From Branchinecta lynchi (taxonomy: Eukaryota; Arthropoda; Branchiopoda; Anostraca; Branchinectidae): 64,000 nucleotides of DNA. The DNA lies in the NCBI GenBank assembly GCA_023053575.1, contig JAKZAP010000015.1:11584930-11648929 (forward strand), read 5' to 3'. The position numbers and the translations under genes were made by a program. Position 1 is the first letter of the stretch. Every line of letters starts with the position of its first letter. Positions 32,880-42,785 of the stretch are shown piece by piece. The notes beneath the pieces are model-generated. The model saw only the letters and a list, made by a program, of their open reading frames with translations. It was not told the DNA's origin and did no database searches.

Positions 32880-35800
32880 TAAGATCCCAGAATGGAACCA
32901 CATGCCCGAGCCTCAGCTAGTTTCCAAAAATTCCGCTTGGGTCGAATCGGCGTTCTTGCTCAGATAGAAATAATTTGTTCCCACAAGTTTCAAAGAACAC
33001 AAAAGCCGTTGGTAAATCGGGTTCTTTTTATACGCAAGAAATGAAATCCTGCAAAGATTTTTCGGGCAAAACACTGAAGAAATCGAAACCTGCATGCTTT
33101 TGTTGCTCCTCAGTAATCCAGAAGAAATAATTCTTAATGATTTTGTCGCGCGTTGGTCGGCTCGTTGGCACATTTGGTTTTTTTATGGCACTTGCCCTTC
33201 GGCCAAGTGCCATATAGCGATCGCAATTTCTGTCCGTCGGTCGGTCTGTCGGTCTGTCCAGGTTTTGCTAGTTCGGGCACTTCCACATAAGTTAGGACGA
33301 TAAAACTTGGCAGGCGTATCAGGGACCCGAAATGATTAAGCTGGAAATAGTCACTTCCCCCATCCGAGCACCGTGGGGGGAGTGGAGGGAGGGGGAATCC
33401 GGAATCTTGAGGTATTTATAACTTTTGAACGGCTGGTCAGATCTAGATGAAACTTGATATTTGGAAAGACCTTATGCCTCAGACGACCCACTTATGATCC
33501 GGACCGGATCCGGTGACTTTTGGGGGGAGCTGGAGGGGGCAACCTGAAATCTTGGGAAACGCTATGAGTGGAGGGATCGAGATGAAACTTGGTGGGAAGA
33601 CACCTAGCAAACACTAGATATATCATTGACATGACCGAGCCGATTCGGGCCCTGTGGGGGGGAGTGGAGGGAGGGGGAATCCGGAATCTTGAGGTATTTA
33701 TAACTTTTGAACGGGTGACCGGATCTCGATGAAACCTGATATTTGGAAAGACCTCATGCCTCAGACGACCCACTTAAAATCCGGACCGGATCCGGTGACT
33801 TTTGGGGGGAGCTGGAGGGGGCAACCGGAAATCTTTGGAAACGCTATGAGTGGTGGGATCGAGATGAAACTTGGTGGGAAGACACCTAGCAAACACTAGA
33901 TACATCATTGACATGACCGAGCCGATTCGGGCACTGTGGGGGGAGTGGAGGGAGGGGGAATCCGGAATCTTGAGGTATTTATAACTTTTGAAAGGGTGAC
34001 CGAATCTCGATGAAACTTGATATTTGGAAAGACCTCATGCCTCAGACAACCCACTTAAAATCCGGACCGAATCCACTGACTTTTGGGGGGGGGCTGGAGG
34101 GGGCAACCGGAAATTTTGGGAAACGCTATGAGTGGAGGGATCGAGATGAAACTTGATGGAAGACACCTAGCAAATACTAGATATATGATTGACATAACCG
34201 AGCCGATTCAGGCACTGTGGGGGGAGTGGAGGGAGGGGGAATCCAGAATCTTGAGGTATTTATAACTTTTGAACGGTTGATCGGATCTCGATGAAACTTG
34301 ATATTCGGAAAGACCTCATGTCTCAGACGACCCACTTAAAACCCAGACCGGATCCGGTGACTTTTGGGGGGGGGGGGAGCTAGAGGGAGCAACCGGAAAT
34401 CTTGGGAAACGCTATGAGTGGACGGATCGAGATGAAACTTGGTGGGAAGACACCTAGCAGACACTAGATACATCATTGACGTGGCCGAGCCGATTCGGGC
34501 ACTGTGGGGGAGCGGAGGGAAGGGGAATCCGGAATGTTGAGGTATTTATAACTTTTGAACGGGTGACCGGATCTCGATGAAACTTGATATTTGGAAAGAC
34601 CTCATGCCTCAGGCGACCCACTTAAGATCCGGACAGGATCCGGTGACTTTTGGGGGGAGCTGGAGGGGGCAACCGGAAATCTTGGGAAACGCTATGAGTG
34701 GAGGGATCGAGATGAAACTTGGTGGGAAGACACCTAGCAAACACTAGATACACCATTGACATGACCGAGCCGATTCGGGCACTGTGGGGGGAGTGGAGGG
34801 AGGGGGAATCCGGAATCTTGAGGTATTTATAACTTTTGAACGGGTGACCGGATCTTGATGAAACTTGATATTTGGAAAGACCTAATGCCTCAGACGACCC
34901 ACTTAAATCCGGACCGGATCCGGTGACTTTTGGGGGGAGTTGGAGGGGGCAACCGGAAATGTTGGAAAACGCTATGAATGGAGGGATCGAGATGAAACTT
35001 GGTGGGAAGACACCTAGCAAACACTAGATACATCATTGACATAACAGAGCCGTGCCTACTCGTAAAAAGTGCCATATGAGCTCGTAGCTCTTGTTTTTAT
35101 ACGCAAGAAAGGAAATCCTGCAAACATTTGTCGGTCAAATGAATAAATCAAGTTCTGCATACTTTTGTCGTGCCTCAGTAATCCCGAAGAAATAATTTGT
35201 CAAGGTTTTGTCGGCAATGGAGGTTCTTTTTTTACACAAGAAAGGAAATCCTCCAAACGTTTGTCGGTCAAATGAATAAATCAAATTCTGCATGCTTTTG
35301 CCGTGCCTCAGTAATCCCGAAGAAATAATTTGTCAAGGTTTTGTCGGCAATGGAGTTTCTTTTTGTACACAAGAAAGGAAATCCTGCAAACGTTTTTCGG
35401 TCAAATGAATATATCAAATTCTGCATGCTTTTGTGGTGCCTCAGTAATCCCGAAGAGATAATTTTTTTGTCGGGCGATGGTTGACTCGTCGGCACATCTT
35501 GTTATTTTTATACGCAAGAAAGGAAATCCTGCAAAAATTTGTCGGTCAAATGAATAAATCAAATTCTGAATGCTTTTGCCGTGCCTGAGTAATCCCGAAG
35601 AAATAATTTGTCAAGGTTTTGTCGGCAATGGAGGTTCTTTTTTTTACACAAGAAAGGAAATCCTGCAAACGTTTGTCGGTCAAATGAATAAATCAAATTC
35701 TGCATGCTTTTGCCGTGCCTCAGTAATCCCGAAGAAATAATTTGTCAAGGTTTTGTCCGCAATGGAGGTTCTTTTTTTACACAAGAAAGGAAATCCTGCA

Positions 35801-36640
35801 AATGTTTGTCGGTCAAATGAATATATCAAATTCTGCATGCTTTTTCGGTGCCTCAGTAATCCCGAAGAGATAATTTTTTAATGTTTTGTCGGGCGATGGT
35901 CGACTCGTCGGCACATCAGGTTCTTTTGATGTGCAAGAAAGGAAATCCTGCAAACATTTGTCGGTCAAAACAATGAATAAATCAAATTCTGCATGCTTTT
36001 ATTGTGCCTTGGTAATCCAAAGAAATATTTGTTTTAGGTTTTTGTCGGTCAATTCGTCAGCAAATCAGGTTTTTCTTATCCGCAAGAAAGAGAATCCTGC
36101 AAACATTTTTCGGGCAAAACAATGAAGAAATCGAATTCTGCATGCTTTTATCGTGCCTCTGTAATCCATAAGAAATAATTTATATGCTTTTGCTGGGCAT
36201 CGGCCGACTCATCGGCAAATTGGGTTCTACCTGTACGTAAGGAATTAAATTCTGCAAACTTTGTCGGGCGCACCCGGGAAGTCTGGTCCAAGGCGTTAAT
36301 TTTACACGTAAGAAAACAACTTCTGTACAACCTAGTCGAGCAAAACAGAGAAAAAATCAAATGCTCGATGGTTTTGTCAGGCGTCGGTATTCTCGTTGGC
36401 ACATCAGGTTCTTTTTCCACATAAAAACCAAATTCTGATAATTTGTATCAGTGCATGCCGAAAGACCACAAGACAACTTATTACACATTGTCAATGGCTG
36501 CATCTTTTACACAACACAAATCTTCATTCATGCACAAAAATGATTATACACAAATACTACCTTTCTGTATCAGCCATCTTCACTCAGGACTATTCAGCAT
36601 GCCACCAGGTACCTAAGCTAGGACAAAAGATCCAGGAAAC
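32880..36640 (+). repeat. 130 bp tandem array with flanking element ends
   Basis: The unit is AAGAAAGGAAATCCTGCAAA, then TTTGTCGGTCAAATGAATAA, TTCTGCATGCTTTTG, CGTGCCTCAGTAATCC and TTTTGTCGGCAATGG. Copies start near 33020, 35102, 35232, 35363, 35512, 35647, 35782, 35933, 36083 and, more diverged, further right. The array is bounded by AGCCTCAGCTAGTTTCCAAA (near 32910) and GCCACCAGGTACCTAAGCTA (near 36600). The same two borders are joined with almost nothing between at 63897-64000, so this is a mobile or tandemly expandable element whose core number varies. Confidence 0.8.
33181..35095 (+). mobile_element. family B non-autonomous element (copy 3, six core units)
   Basis: Same ends as at 11419-12193: stem-loop TATGGCACTTG/CAAGTGCCATA at the left, GTCG/GTCT tract near 33231-33260, right end AAGTGCCATATGAGCTCGTA and GCTCTTG. 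The core unit of about 282 bp (GGAGCTGGAGGGGGCAAC near 33525, 33808, 34087, 34376, 34657 and 34937) is present six times, against two at 11.4 kb. It interrupts a T-run of the 130 bp array, so it arrived after the array was formed. Confidence 0.9.
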
Positions 36641-37185
36641 TCTTCCATTACAGAGAAATAATACTCCCTAGTTTAGCACACTAGCTGCGACAATTTTTTT
36701 TCTATCTGGATGGTATGGTATTAGATCCCCGTGGGTATTTCTCGAACTACATGACGGTCGGTCAAAGAGCGCTTCAAAAATCTCTTAATGACTGGCCCCC
36801 TGTAAGGAAACATTACAGGAAATTTATGGGTCCCTGGTGGAATTGAGAAAAAAAAAGATACTGAATAACAGTAAATAAAGCCGCCAATCGTATCATATAC
36901 TTCATTTGTCGGACTAATGAACTCAAGTGAATCAGATATTGTAGACCACAGAACAGAGTAAAACTCTATATCCGAAGACCTTGGTTTAAAAGAGGTAAAG
37001 AAAAAAAGGAAAACAAAAGAATGAAGACTTCGTCAACTGTTTTGTGCTAATATTGCATCTTATCAGTTAAGATTTGCAGGGGATTCTCGATGTTACAATT
37101 TAATTAGAAAAGAGAACCATAGACAGCCAGGCTAGCATTCGTCTACTTATTAAGTAATTGCTAAACGAAAGTTTTTCTTCTTTAG

Positions 37186-37914
37186 CGTTACCTCAACAAG
37201 ACAACCAACATCGCTTCTACCTCAGCGTTCACTGGAACAAAAGAAGCTCGTCTTGGATTACATAACGACTGTTTCCTGACCCCTTACATGGACATGGGCA
37301 CCTTTGACTCGACCGCACATCAAACCTGGTTGGCTGAGCAGGGCAAGTACGTCATGGTGGGTGGAGAGACATGCCAGGTTACGACCGGACGTACTGACTG
37401 TACCAACGCCATGGCTGAAATCACCAAATACCGCTGGACCTACCTGAACACTGACTACCACGACACTGTTGTAGCTAGCTGGAAGTCAGGTGGTTGCTAT
37501 GAGAAGATCAAGTCCATGTTGGGCTATCGCTACCAGATCATCAATGCTACCTACCCCACATCTGTCGCTCTGAATGGTGCTCTATCCGTCACCATCACAC
37601 TGAAAAACACCGGATCTGCAAATCTGTATAACCCTCATAGCGTCCGTCTTGCCTTGAGAAACAGAAGCACCCAAGCAATTACGTTCCTTCCCAACCTTGC
37701 TTACGATATTCGACGCTTGCTGCCTGGTGTTGTGTCAACTTGGTCCTTCACTAATCAGTCGCTTTCTGGAGTTCTGGCGGGTAGTTACGATCTTCTCGTT
37801 GACATCAATGACGACGCCCTTCCTACAACGAAGAATTACCGAGTCCTATTCGTCAACACTGACACTAGAGACGTCACGCGCATGAACATAATTGCTCAGC
37901 TTACAGTTGCCTAA
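37186..37914 (+). CDS. DUF4874/DUF4832-type protein, terminal exon
   Basis: 729 bp, beginning in phase 0 after TTCTTCTTTAG and ending with TAA at 37912-37914. It encodes the rest of the barrel-like region (GLHNDCFLTPYMDMGTF, MVGGETC, TDCTNAMAEITKYRWTYLN, DYHDTVVASWKSGGCYEKIK, LGYRYQI) and then an all-beta C-terminal module (NGALSVTITLKNTGSANLYN, LPGVVSTWSF, LAGSYDLLVDI), which is the DUF4832 part. With the two upstream exons this gives about 446 residues, near the full length of family members apart from the signal peptide. The sequence is intact with no frame break. The paired cysteines (DCF, ETC, TDC, GGC) fit a secreted, disulfide-bonded protein. Confidence 0.9.
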   Translation, partial: RYLNKTTNIASTSAFTGTKEARLGLHNDCFLTPYMDMGTFDSTAHQTWLAEQGKYVMVGGETCQVTTGRTDCTNAMAEITKYRWTYLNTDYHDTVVASWKSGGCYEKIKSMLGYRYQIINATYPTSVALNGALSVTITLKNTGSANLYNPHSVRLALRNRSTQAITFLPNLAYDIRRLLPGVVSTWSFTNQSLSGVLAGSYDLLVDINDDALPTTKNYRVLFVNTDTRDVTRMNIIAQLTVA

Positions 37915-37989
37915 GGTTTACTTTTGTGCTGGGTTTGTCAGAAACCAGTTTATGTTAATCTAATGTTTTTAATAACCAACTATTTAGGA

Positions 37990-37995
37990 AATAAA
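37990..37995 (+). terminator. AATAAA polyadenylation signal
   Basis: AATAAA 76 nt after the stop codon of the DUF4832-type gene, followed by GT- and T-containing sequence. A normal position for a short animal 3' UTR. Confidence 0.7.
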
Positions 37996-38395
37996 ATGTG
38001 TTATTGCCAGGGGAACTTCGTGGTTGCAACGAAACCAGATGATGATTCCTTACCCGGTATTCAGGAGGGTTTGGTCGGATATCGTGAGAACTCCTTGGGC
38101 GAAATCTAGTCGACAATGCATCAAACAGAAGGAACCGCCTATAGGACTGTCACCCATACACAATTCTTGAGCTGTCCATGCATACATATCGTGATATTAA
38201 AATGCATCTTCCCAACCTCCTGGTTCATGGGCAACTGGGCTCGTATGTACGTATGTAGTGTACTCGGAAATCCCAAAGGGCCATGGTACAACAAAACGAA
38301 ATGCGAAGCAAATACTAAATACATGTTTCACAAACTTTCTGAACAAAACAAAGAAAACTAACTACATAATTAAAACACTTTAAATGAAAAGGGAC

Positions 38396-38640
38396 CTATG
38401 TCTCAGTCCCACCTTTACAAGCACTGACAGTCTTAATAGTGCCAAAGGATGTGGTTCGGAGCAGACCATTTAGCCACTCCTCATCACCTGTATACCTATG
38501 GAGCAACCCCAACCTTAGATCATTAAATTCCTGGAAATATGACACGAAGTGTTCTACACTCTCTTCATGGTCAAGACACTTCGGACACGAGTAAGGACCA
38601 TCTTCCACACGCACCCTCCTCAGGTAGTTCCTTCTTATTC
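38396..38640 (-). pseudogene. C-terminal zinc-knuckle fragment of a LINE
   Basis: On the minus strand: YSCPKCLDHEESVEHFVSYF followed by QEFNDLRLGLLHRY. The pattern C-x2-C-x4-E-x2-EH-F is the C-terminal motif of several LINE clades; the usual last cysteine is replaced. Upstream parts were not found, and 38641-39000 holds nothing recognisable. Confidence 0.65.
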
Positions 38641-39009
38641 CAACGGCAGAAAATCTCCCCCCAACTCATCTATGATCAAGAATAAATGAGGGGAGAATTG
38701 AGAACTTGCATAACCTCGATGTCAGAAAACCAATTAAGTTTTTTTTGCGATTCTGATTTGCCGGGGGTGGAGCCTGGGTGGAGTTTCACGTGTGGCCTCT
38801 TACTTTATCAAGTGTTACCTCTAGAGCAAAAGTGATGAAGCAGTCAGAAAAGTCGGGTAGTTCAAACGATGTTTGAACTGTTTGAAATCCTCGCAGAAGC
38901 GCGGATTATACAAAAGGAAGACTTGGAATAAGAAGCTTATTTTATCCCGACATTTCACAAGGGCAACGAAGCCCAAGGGAATGTGGCCTTTCATGACTCA
39001 GGGAGCAAT

Positions 39010-39790
39010 TAAACAGCTGGAAAGTTGAGGCATTGGCCGAACATGCAAGCATTTAGTTCAGATTCAATAGGATCGGTGTTAACTTTAGTCGTTTTATTTC
39101 CAATTACAGTTTCTTATACCATAAGCAAAATCTTGGAATACGTCCTCCTTCCAGAATTAGTTGAAAAATCCCGTTTTAGTTCAATGCAGCTTGGAGTCCG
39201 TTCGAGCGCCAGTTGTGCGCAAGTCCACTACATGTTAACAAAAAGAAGAAAACGGACTACCCGTGACAAGTCTGATATTCATATATGTTCTATGGATAGC
39301 CCATAGCTGGTGCTTTTGACAATATGACGCATTCTCAGGCCCTATTTTTTTTTCATTGCTTCTAGCGTGAATCTGTCTGTCGCAATTCTGTTAAAATGTT
39401 GGTATGGTAATATTGTAGTAACCGTTCAAATGGCAAGGTAGCTTGTCACAGATTATTCCTGTCCGAACTGCTGTTCGCCAAGGGGGATATTATCTCCCTA
39501 GAACTTCAATTCGGGCATATCTTTTATATTCTTTACACCTTGCCTACTTTTATAAAGACCTTGCTTTCAGCAACATAGCCTACACGGACGACTTGCGCTT
39601 AGTAAGCCGTAGCCGATCCACACTCACCAAAAATGTCAGTAAGCTGTCGTCGGAACTTCTCAAAATCGGCCTAGAAGTTAACTTATCAAAACTTGAGTAC
39701 CTGCATTTTGACCATTCGTCAAATGGTTCGAATGTATCCAGCTATCTCTCTTGGATCGTTCATCATCAAATCGACAGACTCTTTTAGGAC
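39010..39790 (+). pseudogene. LINE reverse transcriptase fragment (copy 5)
   Basis: Degenerate blocks in three frames: SYTISKILEYVLLPELVEKS near 39110-39170, FSSMQLGVRSSASCAQVHYM near 39175-39235, RTAVRQGGYYLPRTSIRAYL near 39460-39520, and AYTDDLRLVSRSRSTL near 39580-39625, where the catalytic box reads YTDD. It ends with EVNLSKLEYLHF near 39710. It resembles the family of copies 2 and 6 (RQGG, YxDDL, SK-x-E). Confidence 0.75.
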
Positions 39791-39884
39791 GGATTGGCAT
39801 AACATTCAAATCTACATTCAAACTTTTGCTCTTCGGTTCTTCAAGAAGTTCGTAAATTCATCCGTACCAGATATGGCCGCATCA

Positions 39885-40065
39885 TCATTTTTTTTTTTGG
39901 GGGGGGGGTTGCCTTTCGGGGGGGCTTTTTTGCCTGTCCGTCGGACAAAGAAGTACAAAAAAGACATAGATCAGAGAGAAAAGCCTATACAATTGATGAT
40001 TTTTGTATGTTTCGGGGGGAGGGGGGGGGGTCATCCACCTACCCCTCCCCCCCCCCCCGGATACG
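39885..40065. repeat. G-run and C-run tract
   Basis: Long G-runs (39898-39908, 39919-39926, 40014-40030) are followed by C-runs (40045-40060). The right part can pair as a G/C hairpin, and the single strand has G-quadruplex potential. Confidence 0.8.
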
Positions 40066-41766
40066 GCCTTGCCCGGGGTGCTATAACCTTAAAGCTTTGG
40101 GAAATCGGTACAGCACCTTCTTCACTCCTTCTATTTTTTTGTACGTATTTTTATTTATCACCCGTCATTTCAAACAGTAAAAGGACGTGTGAACATAACA
40201 AATGTTCAGAGTGTGCACTGCTTGCACGAAAAACCAAAATTCATCCAGACGCGGAGAATTTGACTTGAACAGAAAACCGGAGAAACCAGATACACATTTG
40301 ACATTAGTATTCAATCACACACTTAGATACTGTTATTTCGCTTCGTGCCAGTCACTATCCACTCAAGATACGAGGATACTCCAGTGAAGATATGCGGTTC
40401 ATTGGCTTGACCACATCCATAACCGAAGATAAGATGCCAACCTAGGTGAATTTCTCCGTTTCCGTTAGGTATGTAAACAGAGGACTGCCCGAGTCGCCAT
40501 GGAAAAGGTTGAATTCAAAGTTATGAATATGATGACAAGCTTTAAGCCGCTTTCACATTGACGCGTCATTGCGCGTATCTTTCACTCCTGCGTGAGAAGC
40601 TTTCGCGCTGGATGATCAGTTACATTTTCCTTTCTCGGTTTCTTCTGCAATATGCCTGAATATTCCTGCCAAGTTGCATCGTCCTTAACACACCTTCCTG
40701 TCTCTAAACATGTTTCTAACGGAGCGGGATGTGTTGATCAGTCGGGTGTAACCAGGGTGTAACGATTCTCTGGGTCCAGGTACAGGTAGAAACCGTGTTT
40801 GGGCACCGGTAGCACTTCAATTAGAGAATGCATCAGTATGTATGTCCGTCCGTCTGTCAGAACGATCATTCTCAAAATGGGTAAGGTAATTGGTTATGGA
40901 TCTCTGGATCACTGTACAGATTAGGTTCGCAAACGTACCACAGTACCCTACACCTAAGGGTGAGGGGTGGATTCGAATCACAGCACTTAAAAATCTGTTA
41001 AATACAGATACCCAAAGTATAGCTAGCAAACAGAAAGCCTAACAAAAAATAAATAAAAAATACGTGTTTGTGGTTAAAAAGAAAAAATCAACGATTAAAT
41101 GTCAGTACTCTTTCGATGTTGGCGTCTTTGTTATCCTGCTTGGTCGACAATACATGACAATACAAAATGTATAATATTTTTGTCGAGTTGTTCTTTTTAT
41201 GAAACTGCCTAGAACGAAGGTAAACGAACACGGTAGCTGGGTTTTATTAGCACAAGTAATCTTCATGTTCAAGCTAGAAAAATAAACCTGTGATCATGAT
41301 GGATGAGTTGAATTGTTGTTGAAGTTCCATGAGTTTCGAAATTTTTTTTACCCTATTGTCTGTACAAAGAGGTCAAATATTTAGGCCTCCCAACGAAATC
41401 TTTGGTCTTGTTTCGGAAGAAATGGAAGAGATTGAGGTGTATGAGGAGGTCGCCATATTTTTTGTATTTTTTGTCTTAATGTGTAGATATCTTAGGATAT
41501 TTTTGACAAGAAAATTTAACCTAACAAAAGAGTTGCTACTCGTTATTTACTACTCGATATATCACATTTTTAGCAATATAATTTGTCTCCCTCGTTTATG
41601 TCGTAAATTGAGTTAAGTCAGAAATTCGGCGTGCTTAGTTCCTCAACGTGTTTAGTAAAAACCTCTAGTCATCCATCAAATCCTCTACATCATGTTCTTC
41701 CTGAATTTCTTAGGCCTAATTAGGAATTAAGTGTTAATTAACGTCATAAGTGTTGATTCTTATTTT
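40066..41766. other. intergenic; repeat fragments only
   Basis: No exon was recognised. The stretch 40545-40600 resembles the end of the 19288 MITE. TATGTCCGTCCGTCTGTCAG with AACGATCATTCTCAAAATGG near 40838-40880 recalls the family A microsatellite and conserved block. Confidence 0.5.
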
Positions 41767-41813
41767 TTATTCAAGCAATGTTTTCTACGGATACGTCAGC
41801 TAAGATTCTTCAT

Positions 41814-41857
41814 AAGCGATATTTCGGCCCTTCTTGGCAAGGGTCCTCGTCAGGCTT
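41814..41857 (-). ncRNA. hammerhead ribozyme motif 3
   Basis: On the minus strand: stem I AAGC/GCTT (four pairs), core CTGACGA, stem II GG(A)CCCTT-GCCAAG-AAGGGCC, core GAA, stem III AT/AT, cleavage-site C. All core nucleotides agree with the hammerhead consensus (CUGANGA, GAA, UH). Confidence 0.8.
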
Positions 41858-42486
41858 CCAATCCTCTTGTTCAACTTCAGGGAAAGAAACAAACCTGTAA
41901 TAAATAACTGAAGCTTCTACCGACTATAAATATCTTTTTAAAGTAAATTATCTTCAAATACTACTACAATGAAAAAACTAGTCCCGAGATTTAATTTTTG
42001 ACACCGACGCTGTCAAAAAACAAAAGTTCAGTTAAACGGGCGCTCACCCAGAAAAGCTTACTGGCTCGTGACAGTGCGCCCGAAAAAGTCAGTAAGGCTA
42101 ATTAAGGTTTACCAAGAAACTGAGTTGACATCCAGCTTGGACCTATGCTTCTGGGTTCTCAAGCAACAATATCTCTCAATTCATGTCAAAATCAGGTTGG
42201 TTTCTTAACAGAATACAATTTGATGACAAGTATTTTTCTCCAATGCGACGCTGTAATGACGGGCTTGATTATTTCAACATGTCGTTTGATTTTTATTTTG
42301 TTTGTTTTTCTAACTGGAAACTTTTTTTTTCAGTTTTTTTTCTCTGGATGACCTGTATAGGCTACTTCTAGTCGGAAAGGACCAGACTAAAGGATATTAC
42401 CAACCTCCAGCTAAATATCTCGTTTTCTGGATTCGTCGTGAACAAAGACAGACGGCAAGATCCATGCCAAGTGGCCCTTAGTTCCG

Positions 42487-42517
<31 letters not shown>

Positions 42518-42652
42518 AAATCTCAGGACTAGTTTTTTCATTGTAGTAGTATTTGAAGATAATTTACTTTAAAAAGATTTTTATAGTCGGTAGAAGCTTC
42601 AGTTATTTATTACAGGTTTGTTTCTTTCCCCGAAGTTGAACAAGAGGATTGG

Positions 42653-42696
42653 AAGCCTGACGAGGACCCTTGCCAAGAAGGGCCGAAATATCGCTT
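42653..42696 (+). ncRNA. hammerhead ribozyme motif 4
   Basis: Same as motif 3 on the plus strand: AAGC at 42653-42656, CTGACGA at 42657-42663, GAA at 42684-42686, cleavage-site C at 42692, GCTT at 42693-42696. Compared with motif 1, the fourth stem I pair is A-T here and C-G there, a compensatory change. Confidence 0.8.
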
Positions 42697-42785
42697 ATGA
42701 AGAATCTTAGCTGACGTATCCGTAGAAAACATTGCTTGAATAAATGTTTCAAAGTCAGCTTGGGCTCAAAGAAGATTCTTATTTT

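Larger units (their letters stand above)
32228..37185. other. 5 kb intron filled with nested repeats
   Basis: Holds a TIR element (32451-32764), a 130 bp tandem array (about 32880-36420) and a family B element inside that array (33181-35095). The stretch 36640-37185 holds nothing recognisable apart from TTACAGGAAATTTATGGGTC, also present in reverse at 63835. It ends with the acceptor TTTTTCTTCTTTAG. Confidence 0.75.
41767..42773. mobile_element. palindromic Penelope-like/retrozyme-like element (copy 2)
   Basis: Flanked by a 12 bp target duplication GATTCTTATTTT (41755-41766 and 42774-42785). Inverted arms of about 230 bp (41767-41998 and 42515-42743) are almost identical and enclose about 515 bp of unrelated sequence ending in an A-run of about 33 (42487-42515). 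The right arm has a 30 nt one-sided tail ending GGGCTCAAAGAA, as in copy 1. Both arms hold a hammerhead motif. The spacer has no coding similarity. Long, variable target duplications point to target-primed insertion rather than cut-and-paste. Confidence 0.75.

Noticed and set aside
34622..35020. Minus-strand frames in the 282 bp repeats
   Set aside because: The same peptide recurs with each repeat unit and has no conserved domain; product of the tandem repeat.
39693..40268. Plus-strand frame of 191 codons with glycine and proline runs
   Set aside because: Reads through the G-run/C-run tract; composition explains the openness.
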